Part shown: positions 1-10,518 of the stretch, in pieces
Layout of the letters: each line of letters opens with the position of its first letter
Position numbering within the stretch: position 1 is the stretch's first letter
Source of the DNA: Linnemannia elongata
Lineage: Eukaryota > Mortierellomycota > Mortierellomycetes > Mortierellales > Mortierellaceae
Assembly (NCBI GenBank): GCA_036320915.1
Contig: JAXBDG010000014.1
Span: 1,116,001 to 1,180,000 of the forward strand
Direction: 5' to 3'
DNA length: 64,000 nucleotides
Program-made: the position numbers and the translations under genes
Notes under the pieces: generated by a model
What the model saw: the letters and a program-made list of their open reading frames with translations, nothing else
What the model was told of the DNA's origin: nothing
Database searches by the model: none

Positions 1-1057
1 ATGCTGTGGAAGAGAGAGACCTGCTCCTTGATGCTGTATCCGCAACGCTCCGAGAGATCGATAAAGTAGAGGACGGCGCAACGCAAATGGGCCAGGGCGG
101 TGATCGACTGCATCTCAATGGTGTTGCGGTTCTCCAGGGGGTGATCCAAGATACCGGGGGTATCAATGACTTGCCAGCGCAAGTACTTGTAATCCATGTG
201 ACCAACAAAGAGTGACTTGGTGGTGAAGGCGTAGGGCTGGACATCAACATCGGCACGGGTGATCTTGTTCATGAAGGATGACTTTCCGACGTTGGGGTAA
301 CCGCAGACGAGCAAGGTACGGGTGTTGGGGTCGATGGAGGGGAGACGAGCCAAATGCTGACGGACCTGCTCGAGGTAGGCAAGTGAGTCCTTTTGACGGC
401 GCATGATGGTGGCCATTCTTCCGAGGGCAGCCTTTTTGAGCTGCTTGCAACGGTAGAGCGAGTCACCAAACTTAAGCAAACGAACGTAATCCTTACCGAC
501 CTGGTCGATCAAGTGGCGAGCGGTGTTCATCTGTCCCAAAGCCAACTTGTAATGGTCCTTGTCGTAAAGGACGTTCATCAAGTCTGCGTAGAAAGGGTGA
601 ATGTCCTAGTTGAGGATATGTTGTATGCAGTGTTAATACTGTGTATGATGAACATGCTCGCCGCCTAATTGCTTAGTCCATGACCAAATGTCCTTGAAAA
701 GAAAAAGATAATAAGGGCTGAAAATAATTCTTACATCGAGCTTGGGGAACTCGTCCAGAATGCCCTTGAGGCGCTCGTCAAAGTTCTCCTGAGTGAACTT
801 GACCTTGCGCATATAGAAGTTACGGATACGGCTGATAGCAAAGTTGGCGTGGATGACCTAGAGCAATTCAGAACGGAAGGATAAAGAAGAATGAGTATCA
901 ATGTGCAAGTAAGTATACTCAGGATAGGGGAGACATAGTCCAAAGAATGTATCCTTACGGTAGGGGTCTTGCGCTGGGTCTTGGAGAGGATGATATCGAG
1001 GAAGTCACCGCCCGTGGGGACGGGGGTAATCTTCTTGAAGTTGTAGATAGAGGTCAT
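1..1057 (-). CDS. NOG1: Nucleolar GTP-binding protein NOG1 (C-terminus beyond the left edge)
   Basis: A GTPase of 60S ribosome assembly, acting in nucleolus and nucleoplasm. Exons on the minus strand are 959-1057, 735-858 and 1-605 (continuing off the window). The N-terminus has the family pattern [20 protein letters not shown], and exon 3 carries the G1 P-loop GYPNVGKSS, the DTPG switch and ILDHPLE, closely matching yeast and human NOG1. Exon 1 starts at an ATG directly before the conserved N-terminus and ends in phase 0 at a GTAAGG donor. Exon 2 contains one T too many (four where three fit) between the codons for HANF and AISR, so the frame is broken in this assembly. The gene shares a 562-bp intergenic region with the divergent SSZ1. 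The family call is secure; whether the frame break is real is not. Confidence 0.93.
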
Positions 1058-1619
1058 GACTATGGAGTCCTCGGACTAGTTATCCGTGGTTGGAGTGAGG
1101 GAAAGTGGGAGGAAGGAAAGAAAGAAAAAGGGACCTGTCTGTTGCTGTTGACAAACAAGAAGGGGTATCAGGACGAAGAGGTGGAGGAGGAGGTAGGGTG
1201 AAGGTGGAAGTAAGGAATGAGAGGTGATGGAGAAAGAGAAAGAAGGCTCAAGGGGAGAGGGAAGGAGGAGGGGAAGGAGAAAGAAGAGGAGGTGCCTTAT
1301 TTTTGTTCAAGGTCAAGACTGAGCTCTGGACAAAAGTAGGCAAAAAAAAAAAAAAAAAAAAAAATAGGACTGCTTGTTGGGAGGACCAACAACAACAACC
1401 AACAAGCCGTCTTCCTTCACCGCCTGTTGAAGACCTCGGTCGAGGCATTTATGACATCACAGGAATGCGATCCGATCGCATCAGTTGCATTATGAACAGA
1501 CTTTTTTTTTTTTTGCTTTGGTTTGCAGTTTGGGGGATAAGGATACAAACACAGGCAACAACGACAAAAAACAATCTTCTCTTTCAACCCCTCCCTTCGT
1601 CTGTATCATATTCACCACA
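1058..1619. promoter_or_regulatory. Shared divergent upstream region of NOG1 and SSZ1
   Basis: The 562 bp between the two outward-facing start codons hold no supported gene. They include a purine-rich stretch (about 1165-1300), a 23-base A tract at 1342-1364 and short T tracts near 1502. A-tracts of this kind often exclude nucleosomes in fungal promoters, so a bidirectional promoter is a reasonable inference. No specific factor site was identified. Confidence 0.4.
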
Positions 1620-3650
1620 ATGGAGTCTGTACGTGCACCTTCTCACACCCACAACACTCATAGCACCCGCTCTCTTCAACAATGCCGCATGTCCTTTTCC
1701 ACACAACACCTTTCACTTGCCAAGAATAATGACCGTTAAACCCCGCGTCCTCGATCGCACGGACTGAAAGTCTACAAAAGAAGAAAAACTCACACATTGA
1801 ACACCTCTTGGACTCTCGACTTGCACTTTCACTAGGTCGTTATTGGAATCAACTTTGGAAGCACCAACAGCTCCATCGCCGTTTTGGCCCCCAATGGACA
1901 CTTCAACGTCATTGCCAACGCCGACGGTGAGCGCATGATCCCCTCCGTTGTCGGTTTCTCGGGCGACGAGGAGTTCTCCGGCACCCAGGCTCTCCAGCAG
2001 GCCGTCAGGAACCCCAAGAACACCCTCGAGGGTTTCCGCAAGTTGATTGGCAAGAAGTACGTGTCTTTTCTAAACACTTCCTTCCATTGTTCATAGGGCA
2101 TCTGTCTATAGCTTTGGATATGCTAGCATCAGGAACAGCGGCAACAAAAACCTACAGCCGGCCTTGACAATCAAGCGACTGTAACTCACGGAAATGGTTG
2201 ACCAAGAGATGTTAACATATATCGCTATATTTGATTTTAAACCAATAGGTTCGAGGAGGTCAAGGTCTCGTCGGATGTCACTCACCCCGACATGGTCTCC
2301 AAGGATGGTGTCCCCGCCTACAAGGTCAACTTCAAGGATCAGGAGCACATCTTCACCGTCCCTGAGATCGTCACCAAGCAGTTGCAGCACGTCCACGATG
2401 AGGCTGAGGCTTACCTCGGAGCCAAGGTCACCGGTGCTGTTCTCGCCGTCCCCACTTACTTCACTGAGCACCAGCGTGAGGTTCTCTCCCAGTCTGCTGC
2501 TGCCGCCGGCATCAACGTCTTGCAGATCATCCAGGAGCCCGTTGCTGCCGCCCTCGCCTACAACTTTGGACAGACTCCCGCCAAGGGCGATGCTCAGGAC
2601 AAGACCGCTTTGATTCTCGACATGGGCGCTTCTTCCTTCGACGTCACCGTCCTCTCTGTCCGTAGCGGCATTTACACCATCTTGGAGACCGCTCACGACG
2701 AGGCTTTGGGAGGTGCTGCTTTCACCGAGCAGTTGGTCCAGTTGGTTGCCCAGGAGTTCAAGAAGAAGACCAAGGTCGATGTTGCTGGCAACAAGAAGGC
2801 TCTCTTGAAGATCGCTACTGCTGCCGAGATCACCAAGAAGCAGTTGTCTCGCTCTGCCATGGCTCCTTGCTCGGTCGAGTCTGTTGCCGAGGGTATGGAT
2901 TACCACGGATCGATCAACCGTCTCCGCTTCGAGTTGGCCTCGTCCAAGCTCTTTGCCAAGTGCAATGAGTTGATTGAGCATATCTTGGAGAAGGCCGAGT
3001 TGACTGCCGGCGCCATTGACGAGATTCTCTTGGTCGGAGGTGCCACCCGTATGCCCAAGTTCCAGTCCCGCCTTCGCGATATCTTCCCCGAGACCACCAT
3101 GCGTCTGGATCAGGAGTCCGACGAGGCCATCACTGTCGGATGCGCTGCTCAGGCTTCGTTGATTGCTGGATTCGACAAGGAAGACATTGTTGCTTCGACC
3201 AAGGAGAACATCACTGTCACTCCCCACACCGTCAAGCCCATCGGAGTTGTCGGTTCCAACGACGAGTTCATCACCATCATCCCCAACCACACCCCTCTCC
3301 CCGCTAAGCGCGTCTTTGAGTTTGGACAGGCTGCCGCTGGCCAGCAGGAGGTCTACTTTGCCCTTTACGAGGGTGAGCAGGATCCCCTCCCCCCCAAGAA
3401 GGAGAAGGTCGAGAAGGTCGACATTGGATCTGATGATGAGGATGAGGAGGAGGAGGAGGAGCTCCCTGCCAAGCCCACCTTCCACAAGACTACCCTCTTG
3501 GCCGAGGTTGTCCTCAAGGAGTTGCCCGCCGGTGCTAAGGCTGGTGAGCTCAAGATTGAGGCCACTGTCCAGGTCGATGTTACCGGCAAGACCACTATCA
3601 CCTTGCGCGAGAAGAAGAGCGGCAAGCAGGTCCGTGCCGAGAGTGCTTAA
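1620..3650 (+). CDS. SSZ1: Atypical Hsp70 SSZ1 of the ribosome-associated complex
   Basis: With zuotin, SSZ1 forms the ribosome-associated complex (RAC), which helps Ssb-type Hsp70 fold nascent chains at the ribosome exit. Exons are 1620-1628, 1836-2056 and 2249-3650, giving 543 aa (yeast Ssz1 is 538). The first coding exon encodes only Met-Glu-Ser before a GTACGT donor; the next opens with VVIGINFGSTNSSIAVL, the degenerate Hsp70 phosphate loop of Ssz1. Other markers are NADGERMIPS, LQQAVRNPKNT, SINRLRFEL and HTVKPIGVVG. The C-terminal region is short, as in Ssz1, and lacks a full Hsp70 lid. An acidic run (DDEDEEEEEE) lies near residue 470. Canonical Hsp70 and Hsp110 are excluded by the weak nucleotide motif and the length. 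Confidence 0.93.
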
Positions 3651-4175
3651 ATTTATTCCCTTTTTTTGGAGCAAAGGAGTGGAACGACGTTTTGGAGGAG
3701 AAGTGAAAAAGCAAGCAACGTTTGTTTTGGACATAGAAAGCATCAATGAAGCATGAGTTTTTTGTAAAAGATAAAAAAAATGAACATACAAAAAAACAAC
3801 GTAAACATCTCCCCTTTTTTGTTTGAATGTGCGGCCCATTGGGCCATGATATGCACAAGCGAGAAGTCTTCAGGTCAGGCGTCAGGAGGTGGTAGGGTTG
3901 TGAGTGAAGTGTGGACTGGTGTGAATTTTCATCAAAGCCACAAACTGATCAAAACGTGCATACGGACAGGACAGGACAGGACAGGACAGGACAGAGTGTA
4001 TTTAGTCAATTTTTCTGCACCGCTACAAAGGGTTCTTCTCTAATCTACACCTTTCGCAAGCTTTGAAGCAAAAACCCGGACAAAAGCAGGGTCTCGACTC
4101 ATTTCGCGTTCATTCACTGCATTCAGGACCAATCAACTTCCAGGAACACCCACATTACATCAAAACACGGACATA
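3651..4175. other. Intergenic SSZ1-HYPK
   Basis: This stretch holds the SSZ1 3' flank and the HYPK upstream region. It contains an A/T-rich tail and a perfect 5-bp microsatellite at 3964-3994. No gene is seen. Confidence 0.5.
3964..3994. repeat. (ACAGG)n microsatellite
   Basis: Six consecutive GGACA/ACAGG units, about 185 bp upstream of the HYPK start codon. Length polymorphism is likely. Confidence 0.9.
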
Positions 4176-5029
4176 ATGCTCAACTCTCTTAAGAAGCCCG
4201 CCGCTGCATCAAGCACAGCAGCCCCAAAGAAGACCATGACCCCTGCCGAGCGCGCCGAGGCCGTTGCCGCCGCCGTCGCTGCCGCCCAAGCCGCTCAGGC
4301 TGCCAAGAAGGCCGCCGCCGCTCCCAAGTCTACACCCACATCAGCAGCAAAGACGAATGGCAAGGATAGCAAGGATAACAAGGATACGTCAAAGGACCCC
4401 AAGGCAGCAGCAGCAGCGACGAATGGAGACGCAAAGGAGGACGGCGAGGCAGGAGCGGATGATAAGGATGAGGAGGAGGAAGAGAAGGAGGCTGAGAAGG
4501 GACAGAGTGGTGAAGCCAAGGCTGCGATGAAGAACATGACGGGATACCAGCAGGAGACTGAGCGTGAGGGCGTTGATTCTGATAAGCTTGAGAAGGTATG
4601 TTGTTTTATTTTATTTTTTCTGGTCGTTTGGGTTATGTGTTCTTTCATTCGGGAACGGGGAGGAATAAGGCGTGGAGGACTTCAAGGATTTGGAGCTGTT
4701 GTCATTTGATTTCGTAATGGCTTGACTATACTGTTACAATTACATTTCTGTATATAACGTGCGCAACATGAATTAACATATTTCTCGCCATTTATTTTGC
4801 TATCTATGTATTCGAACAGGCAATGTCATCGATCACGGATATTGTCAAGAAGCAGAAGGCAGACAAGGCATCTTCGGGATCAAAGGAGGTTGAGAAGTTG
4901 GTCTTGGCCAAGGAGGATGTCGAGTTGGTGATGGCTGAGATGGACTTGACCAAGGCTCTTGCAGAAAAGTACTTGAAGGAGCACGGTGGCGATGTCACAA
5001 AAACCCTTGACGCCTTGGTCTCTGCTTAA
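4176..5029 (+). CDS. HYPK-like NatA-associated protein with C-terminal UBA-like domain
   Basis: Family members (human HYPK) bind the NatA N-terminal acetyltransferase on ribosomes and tune its activity. Exons are 4176-4595 and 4820-5029, joined in phase 0, giving 209 aa. The last 70 residues align with HYPK: AMSSITDIVKKQK corresponds to its AMSVIGDRRSREQK helix, and the UBA-like end reads KEDVELVMAEMDLTKALAEK then LKEHGGDVTKTLDAL. The first ~115 residues are low-complexity: Ala/Lys-rich, then acidic. This is much longer than the human N-terminal region. A nascent-polypeptide-associated complex alpha subunit was considered because its C-terminus also has a UBA, but there is no NAC domain. The gene lies next to SSZ1, another nascent-chain factor. 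Confidence 0.82.
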
Positions 5030-5448
5030 TTTCCCTTGTTGTTGATACGGGACAAAATTACGGCAAGAGGGGGGGCGAGGATGAAGAGGATGAGGAGGGG
5101 TGCACGGAGGTGGAGGTGCATTACTATGGCTGCCAGCCGATCGACCTCACTTTTCAATACATGTTGAGAACTCAAGGCGTTCTTTTCTCTCCCCACCAAT
5201 CAAAAAATAAACCACTCGCATATACACTGACAAAAAAAAAATACACAGCCAGGGTTTTTTGTTCTTAGGACGTGCGTTCTGTAGTGGCATGCACAGCGAA
5301 GAAACGTCCAGTGTAAAAAAATAATCAACTAATTCCTCATACCTTTCCACCAATGATCTTCTGGCAAAATATGTTCTTTATTGAATATGTACAGAAGTAA
5401 GAACGAAAAAGCTCGTTTCTTACAGGTAAGTGACAGCCCCTTTTGATT

Positions 5449-5856
5449 TTAGAGGGTGGTCTGAGAAGCCTTGGAGGCGGCGTTGGCGGCAGCCTGCTTG
5501 GCCTGATAGGCGGCGTTATCAGCAGTAGCCTTGGTGTTGAACTTGTGCAGGTCACTGAACGCATCCTGGTTGTCCATACCCATCTGTGCACCAGCTTGGG
5601 GGTAGGCCTGGGTTTGGTGTTGAGCACCAGCAAGAGAACTGGAAGTGGGATGAGAAGCAGTGTTGGACTGCTGCTGGGTGGAGTGGGTGGAGGCTTCTTG
5701 GGCTTGGCTCATGGCCTGGTTGAGCTGCTCCTGGGCCTTGTGTCCGAGGACCTTTGCTTGCTCGATAGCTTCTTGACCCTTGGCCATGGCGACGTTCATG
5801 TACCCCTTGAGGGTATCAGAGATCGAGCCTGAGTTTCCGGCGGGGTGGGAGTTCAT
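5449..5856 (-). CDS. Small Ala/Gln-rich helical protein, family unknown
   Basis: A single-exon ORF of 135 aa. I do not recognise a family. Residues ~10-60 alternate Ala, Gln, Lys and Glu with regularly spaced hydrophobics (for example GQEAIEQAKVLGHKAQEQLN) and would form a long amphipathic helix. The middle (~60-100) is Ser/Thr/Gln-rich, and the end is again Ala/Lys-rich. There is no signal peptide or membrane segment. The composition resembles LEA, Hsp12 or perilipin-type small stress and surface-binding proteins, but that is only a resemblance. The start codon lies just downstream of a pyrimidine-rich leader on its own strand. The codon pattern (GCC, CAG, AAG) matches neighbouring genes, which supports real coding. 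Confidence 0.6.
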   Translation of the reverse strand: MNSHPAGNSGSISDTLKGYMNVAMAKGQEAIEQAKVLGHKAQEQLNQAMSQAQEASTHSTQQQSNTASHPTSSSLAGAQHQTQAYPQAGAQMGMDNQDAFSDLHKFNTKATADNAAYQAKQAAANAASKASQTTL

Positions 5857-6109
5857 GTTGGATGTGTTGTAGGTGGGTGGGTGGATGAGAGGTTGGGGAG
5901 ATAGTGGAGAGTTTGTTGTTTTAGCGTTTGAAGAAAACAGAAAGAAAAAGTGTTTTGATGAGAGGAGAAGGTGGGATTACTTATGAAGTTTTTTTCTTCT
6001 TCTTTTTCGTCTGGCTCCTTTGCTTTGAGTAATGTTGAAAGACGGTTCGCTTGTTTGCTTTGTTGTTTAGGGTGATTCGCGATTGTAGATGGGTAGTAGC
6101 TTGCAAGGC

Positions 6110-6136
<27 letters not shown>
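6110..6136. repeat. 27-base poly-A tract
   Basis: Uninterrupted A run, read directly from the sequence. Confidence 0.95.
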
Positions 6137-6140
<4 letters not shown>

Positions 6141-6287
6141 TTCTTATCCGTAGAAAAGTGTAGTTAATGCAATGGCATTGGACGTACGCGTCGCAGATTT
6201 TTCGAGACGGACGAGGAGTGGCCAACGGGGGGGACACAATCCCCAGGGTCACTCGAACACGAGCGAGCGATCAAAGGTCATCTTTTA

Positions 6288-6308
6288 CCCCCCCCCCCCC
6301 CCCCCCCC
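6288..6308. repeat. 21-base poly-C tract
   Basis: Uninterrupted C run between two long A runs. The opposite strand is G21, which could form quadruplex-like structure. Confidence 0.95.
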
Positions 6309-6405
6309 TCAGTACCCGCGGAGGACGGAGGAGCCGGGTGGGGTACTGAGACAGGTTGATCGTAGATTCTTTGATAGCTTGCGACAACAGTCACGCATCA
6401 CGATG

Positions 6406-6445
<40 letters not shown>
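6406..6445. repeat. 40-base poly-A tract
   Basis: The longest homopolymer I found in the window. The run length may be unreliable in the assembly. Confidence 0.95.
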
Positions 6446-6447
<2 letters not shown>

Positions 6448-8284
6448 GTTTCAGCTTGAAAGAACAAAAAGAAAAAAAAAGAGAAAGCAGATGACCGACC
6501 GGCTGCCTAGTTCTTCATCGCTTGATATGGCGTCTTCGGGAATTGGTCTCAGAGGGAGAGGATTGACCTTTTCGATGCATGAAAGGAGGGGTCTGCGGGG
6601 AGAAAAGTCAAGTCAGAGAGGGGAGGGAGTAAGTGGTGTTTTGCACTTGTTCGTTTTCTCTTGCTGCTGTGGCACCGGTTACCGTTGAGGAACTGGCGAT
6701 GAAGAAAGGGTAGACTGTGAGGCAGACCTACTTGGGTGTAGAACGAACGTAGAAGAGAACAACTACTCCAAAATTAAAAAAAAAATGAAAGAAGGACGAG
6801 AAGGGAAGGTTCAAGCGAATGTCTTGGATGGGAGGGATTGATTTCTACAAGAATGAGTTCTCTGCACCGTGTGCAATTAGTGATTCGAGCGACGCGTATT
6901 TGCACATTAGTCTCGTCCTAGCCAATCAAAGGAATAAACGGTAATCTTGAACAAATTTTTTTTTCCTCCTTCGCTCTGTTTTTTCGGCGCTTTTTTTTTT
7001 TTTTTTGCTCTCGGCGGTGGGGAGGAGAGGGCGGGGGGGGGGGGTTAGTGTAAGAGGGTCGTCTGAATTGCGTGTACAGAGGATGTGTGGGAAAGAAAGA
7101 AAGAAAGAAAGTGAGAGCGAGAGGACAACAACCTCTCGGTGAGTCTGTGGAAGGGTCGTGTGTATGTGTGCACTGGGAGTGCTTGTGTGAGTGTGTGCAC
7201 TCTGGGAGTGTGTGAGAGAGTAAGAGAGTGCCTACCCCACTCCCCACCCTGACCACAGACTCTGCCTTCTTCTCTCCTCTCGTCACTCTCTCTCTCTCTC
7301 TCTCTCTTTCACTCGTTCTCCCTCTCTTACTTCCCTTCCTCCCGTTGATTGATCATCAGCGTTTCTGTTCATCAGCCCCACACAAAAGACTCTCCCCCTT
7401 CACGCCTCTTCCCTCTCTTCTCTTTACATCTTTCCTTCTTTTCATCTCGTTCTCCCTTTCCATCGTTTTTTTTTTCTGATCTGATTCAAAGATCCTATTT
7501 GTCGTCCTCTTCCAACCAACCACAGTGCTTACTTTTGTATCGCTTTACCCGCCACTTTTTTTTTTCTCTCTCTCTCTCACACACTCTCTCCCTGTTGCTC
7601 TCTATCCCTTATCCTTTATCCCTCTTGTGCCAATACTTTTCGTCGTTGACTTTTCGACACTCTTATTCGCTACTCGCTTTGTCCATCCGACCTCCCTATT
7701 CTCTCTTTGCACTATCGCAACCGTAGCACAAGGCACATACGCACACACACAAAAGAATATTGCCTTTACGCAGGAACCGCTTTCTCGTCGTTCTCTCCGA
7801 CCGACCGTTGACTGTCCACTCATAGCATCCAATCCATTCACAACAACACAGCGCCCTTATACACCAGCCCCCCTTTTTTTTACAACTACAAAAACAAAAG
7901 GCATTCCAATCCTTCCTCACCTCTCTCCCTGCCTTCTCTCCTCTTCAACAGTAACAGCAACAACAACAGCAACAACAGCAGCAACCCAAGAAAACAACAA
8001 ACAAGCAAACAAACAAACACACAAAGCACAACAAGCAATCAACAAAAAAAAGTAGACCGTTGCTCCTCCGTCTCCTTCCCCTTCTCCTTCTGCTCCCCCT
8101 CCCTTTCCTCGATCAATATTCAAATCAGTCAACCCTCCCTCCGCCTCTATTTTTCCCTTGAAACACCGACCGAAAAGCACAACACTACCTGAAAAAAAAA
8201 AGAGAGAGAACAGAAAAAAGCCACTCAGTCTCTACCCGACTACCATAACCCTCAACATACATAACAATCAATACTATACACATC

Positions 8285-10162
8285 ATGGAGGATCACCATC
8301 GCCACCAGCAACAGCCTCAGCAGCACTACCAGGCAGGACTTGTCTACGGCCAACCTCCTCAAGGATCTGTAAGTGCCTCCTCCCTCCTCCCCCTCTTACC
8401 CCAACCTCATTAATTTCCCATATTAATTTTTTCTCGTTCGTGTGAACGGCGGGACGTGGTCATTTTTGTTTCCATACTAAATAAATCATTTTTTCCTTAT
8501 GATACTAGCATGACGACCAGACGAGATACCAGGGTTACCAACAGTCGTTCCAAGGACTTGTACGTCTCTTTCCCTTCTTGTCTCCCTTTTGCTTTCTTTC
8601 CTCACTCCACTCTTCTGCCCTCCCCTTCTCTTCGCACCCCCACCAAACGGCGAAAACACCAAGATAAAGAATAGAAAAACAAGGATGTCAATTTAAGCTT
8701 ACTAACCATTACGCTCTCATGACTGATTTGCTATTCTTTCAACGTTCAAAGCCCGGGATGATGGCCCCACAAAGCCCTACAGGATCTTCGCCCACCTCGT
8801 CCCACTCCAGATTGGTGCACGACCAGGACCAACAACAACCTCAGCACCACGCAGGAGCATTCCAGCCAGACCTGGGTGGTCAACCTGCCCAGATGGTCGG
8901 TGGTGAAGGAGCCATGGGTCACGCGCCTGCTGCTCCTGCCGACGAGGAGCCTCTCTATGTCAACGCTAAACAGGTACTTTTTTTTCTTTTCCTTCTGTGT
9001 GTTTATGCAAACTCCATTTTGTTTTTGTTTTCTGTCCTTGTTCTTGTTATCTTATCTGCTAACCACATGAATTCTTGTTGCTCATATGTATATCCGGTAT
9101 TAGTATCATCGTATCCTGAAGCGCCGTGCTGCCCGTGCCAAGTTGGAGGAGTTGAACCGCATGGCCAAGATCCGCAAGGTATGCTCCCTCATATTTCCCG
9201 ACCAGGCAGTGGATCTCTACCCAAGGCAAAGTATGGAGATTGTTTTCGTACGAAGTTACTTACACTCTTCCTGCCCTTTCCCAATTTTCAAATGAAAGCC
9301 ATACTTGCACGAGTCTCGTCATAAGCACGCTATGCGTCGCCCCCGTGGCCCAGGAGGACGCTTCTTGACATCGCAGGAGATTGCAGAGATGGACCGACTT
9401 CAGGCAGAGTTTGAAGCACAGGGAGGAGTTGGGCCCCTTGGTGGTGATATGCACTTGGCCCATCACCAACACACCCCACAGCAGCAACAGGCGTTCATTC
9501 AACAGCAGATTCAAATCCAACGTCAACAGGCTCAACAACAGCAGAACCCTCAGCAACCCCAGCAGCAACAGCAGCAGCCACAACCCCAGCAACAACCACA
9601 TCATCCTCCTCCTCCTCCTCAGCAGCAGCAGCAGCATCAGCAGCAACATCACGGGCAGAACCCTCAGGATGGACAGATGACCATGCCGCTCCAGCACCAT
9701 ATGGTTCCTCACCAACCTGGACAACTTGACCCTCAGCAGCAGCAGTACCAGATGCATGCATCTGTTCTCCAGCAACATCATGAACTGCAGCAACACCATC
9801 AGCATCAACAACAACACCACCAACAGCATTTCCATCCGCAGGACCCCCAGCGGTATCAGCCTGACGCATACGGGGCTCCCCAACAACATAACCTCTATGC
9901 CGGGGGACCAACGGGGCTGTACGATCCTAACGGGGCAGTGACGGGTGGCGCTCCCACGAATGGAATCTTGAAGATCGAGGCGCAAGACGATCCTACCTTC
10001 TCGAACAACCTCCTTCACAGCACCAACGGCACCCATAACAGCAATATTCCATTGTCAACGAATCCAAGCAACACCAATGGCAAGGACAATGATGGATCGG
10101 ATGGTTCTCAGGGTGGTAGCGGACAGACGCCACCCTCGAACGACAACAAACACACGAGTTGA
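8285..10162 (+). CDS. HAP2: CCAAT-binding complex subunit HAP2 / NF-YA
   Basis: The DNA-contacting subunit of the heterotrimeric CCAAT-box factor (HAP2/3/5, NF-Y), a nuclear transcription regulator. Exons are 8285-8368, 8509-8559, 8752-8973, 9104-9178 and 9299-10162, all phase 0, giving 431 aa. The NF-YA core spans about residues 110-176. It starts with EEPLYVNAKQ, continues with the subunit-association helix YHRILKRRAARAKLEELN, and ends with the CCAAT-contacting LHESRHKHAMRRPRGPGGRF. Two introns interrupt this core. The rest is activation-domain-like: Gln/His/Pro-rich, with dense poly-Q between residues ~200 and 330. The upstream CT-rich leader lies on the same strand. Identification is secure; the first two small exons rest on splice signals and Gln/His-rich continuity. 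Confidence 0.95.
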
Positions 10163-10518
10163 ACATAGTTCTCGATTTGTCGCTTTTCTTTCTGTTTCTT
10201 TAGCATTTTGATTCTTTCTTTCTTTTCTTTCCCTTTTTCCGTAGTTTGTCCGTGTATCGCCTTTCTTTTCTATTTCATTTCATTTTTTTTTTTTCCTTTT
10301 TTTCCTTTTTTTTCTTCTCTCCTTTCGTTTCCGTTGATAACGCAATGAACCCATCTTTAAAAAAAACGGTTGTCTTTCCAAACATTTGATTCATTAGATA
10401 AAAATTAGTAGTACGCCTCTCACACATAATAGCATCTGGTTTTTTTTTATTTCTCTTGTGTGGGTGTTTTGTGTGTATATCTCTTGTATTCGTGTTATGG
10501 TTAGAAGGTCATGACGAT
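10163..10518. other. Convergent 3' intergenic region
   Basis: T-rich 3' flanks of HAP2 (plus) and the BTB-TLDc gene (minus). No gene is seen. T runs near 10284-10315 fit 3'-end formation. Confidence 0.5.

Larger units (their letters stand above)
5857..8284. other. Long divergent intergenic region upstream of HAP2
   Basis: 2.4 kb with no supported gene. It holds a 27-base A tract (6110-6136), a 21-base C tract (6288-6308), a 40-base A tract (6406-6445), AAAG-type repeats near 7090 and a roughly 1-kb pyrimidine-rich stretch (7255-8280) with CT runs leading to the HAP2 start. The last part is probably HAP2 promoter and 5' UTR. Short ORFs here are low-complexity Ser/Leu/Pro translations of CT repeats. 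Confidence 0.5.

Noticed and set aside
2106..3839. 577-codon open frame antisense to SSZ1
   Set aside because: It mirrors a GC-biased coding exon on the other strand. Its translation is Leu/Gly/Asp/Ser-rich without motifs, and SSZ1 is unmistakable on the plus strand.
7228..8180. Several 80-176-codon frames in the HAP2 leader
   Set aside because: They are Ser/Leu/Phe/Pro translations of CT-rich DNA with no domain character; the real HAP2 exons follow.
9260..10036. 258-codon Leu/Met/Val-rich frame antisense to HAP2
   Set aside because: It is produced by reading CAG/CAA repeats of the poly-Q region on the opposite strand.
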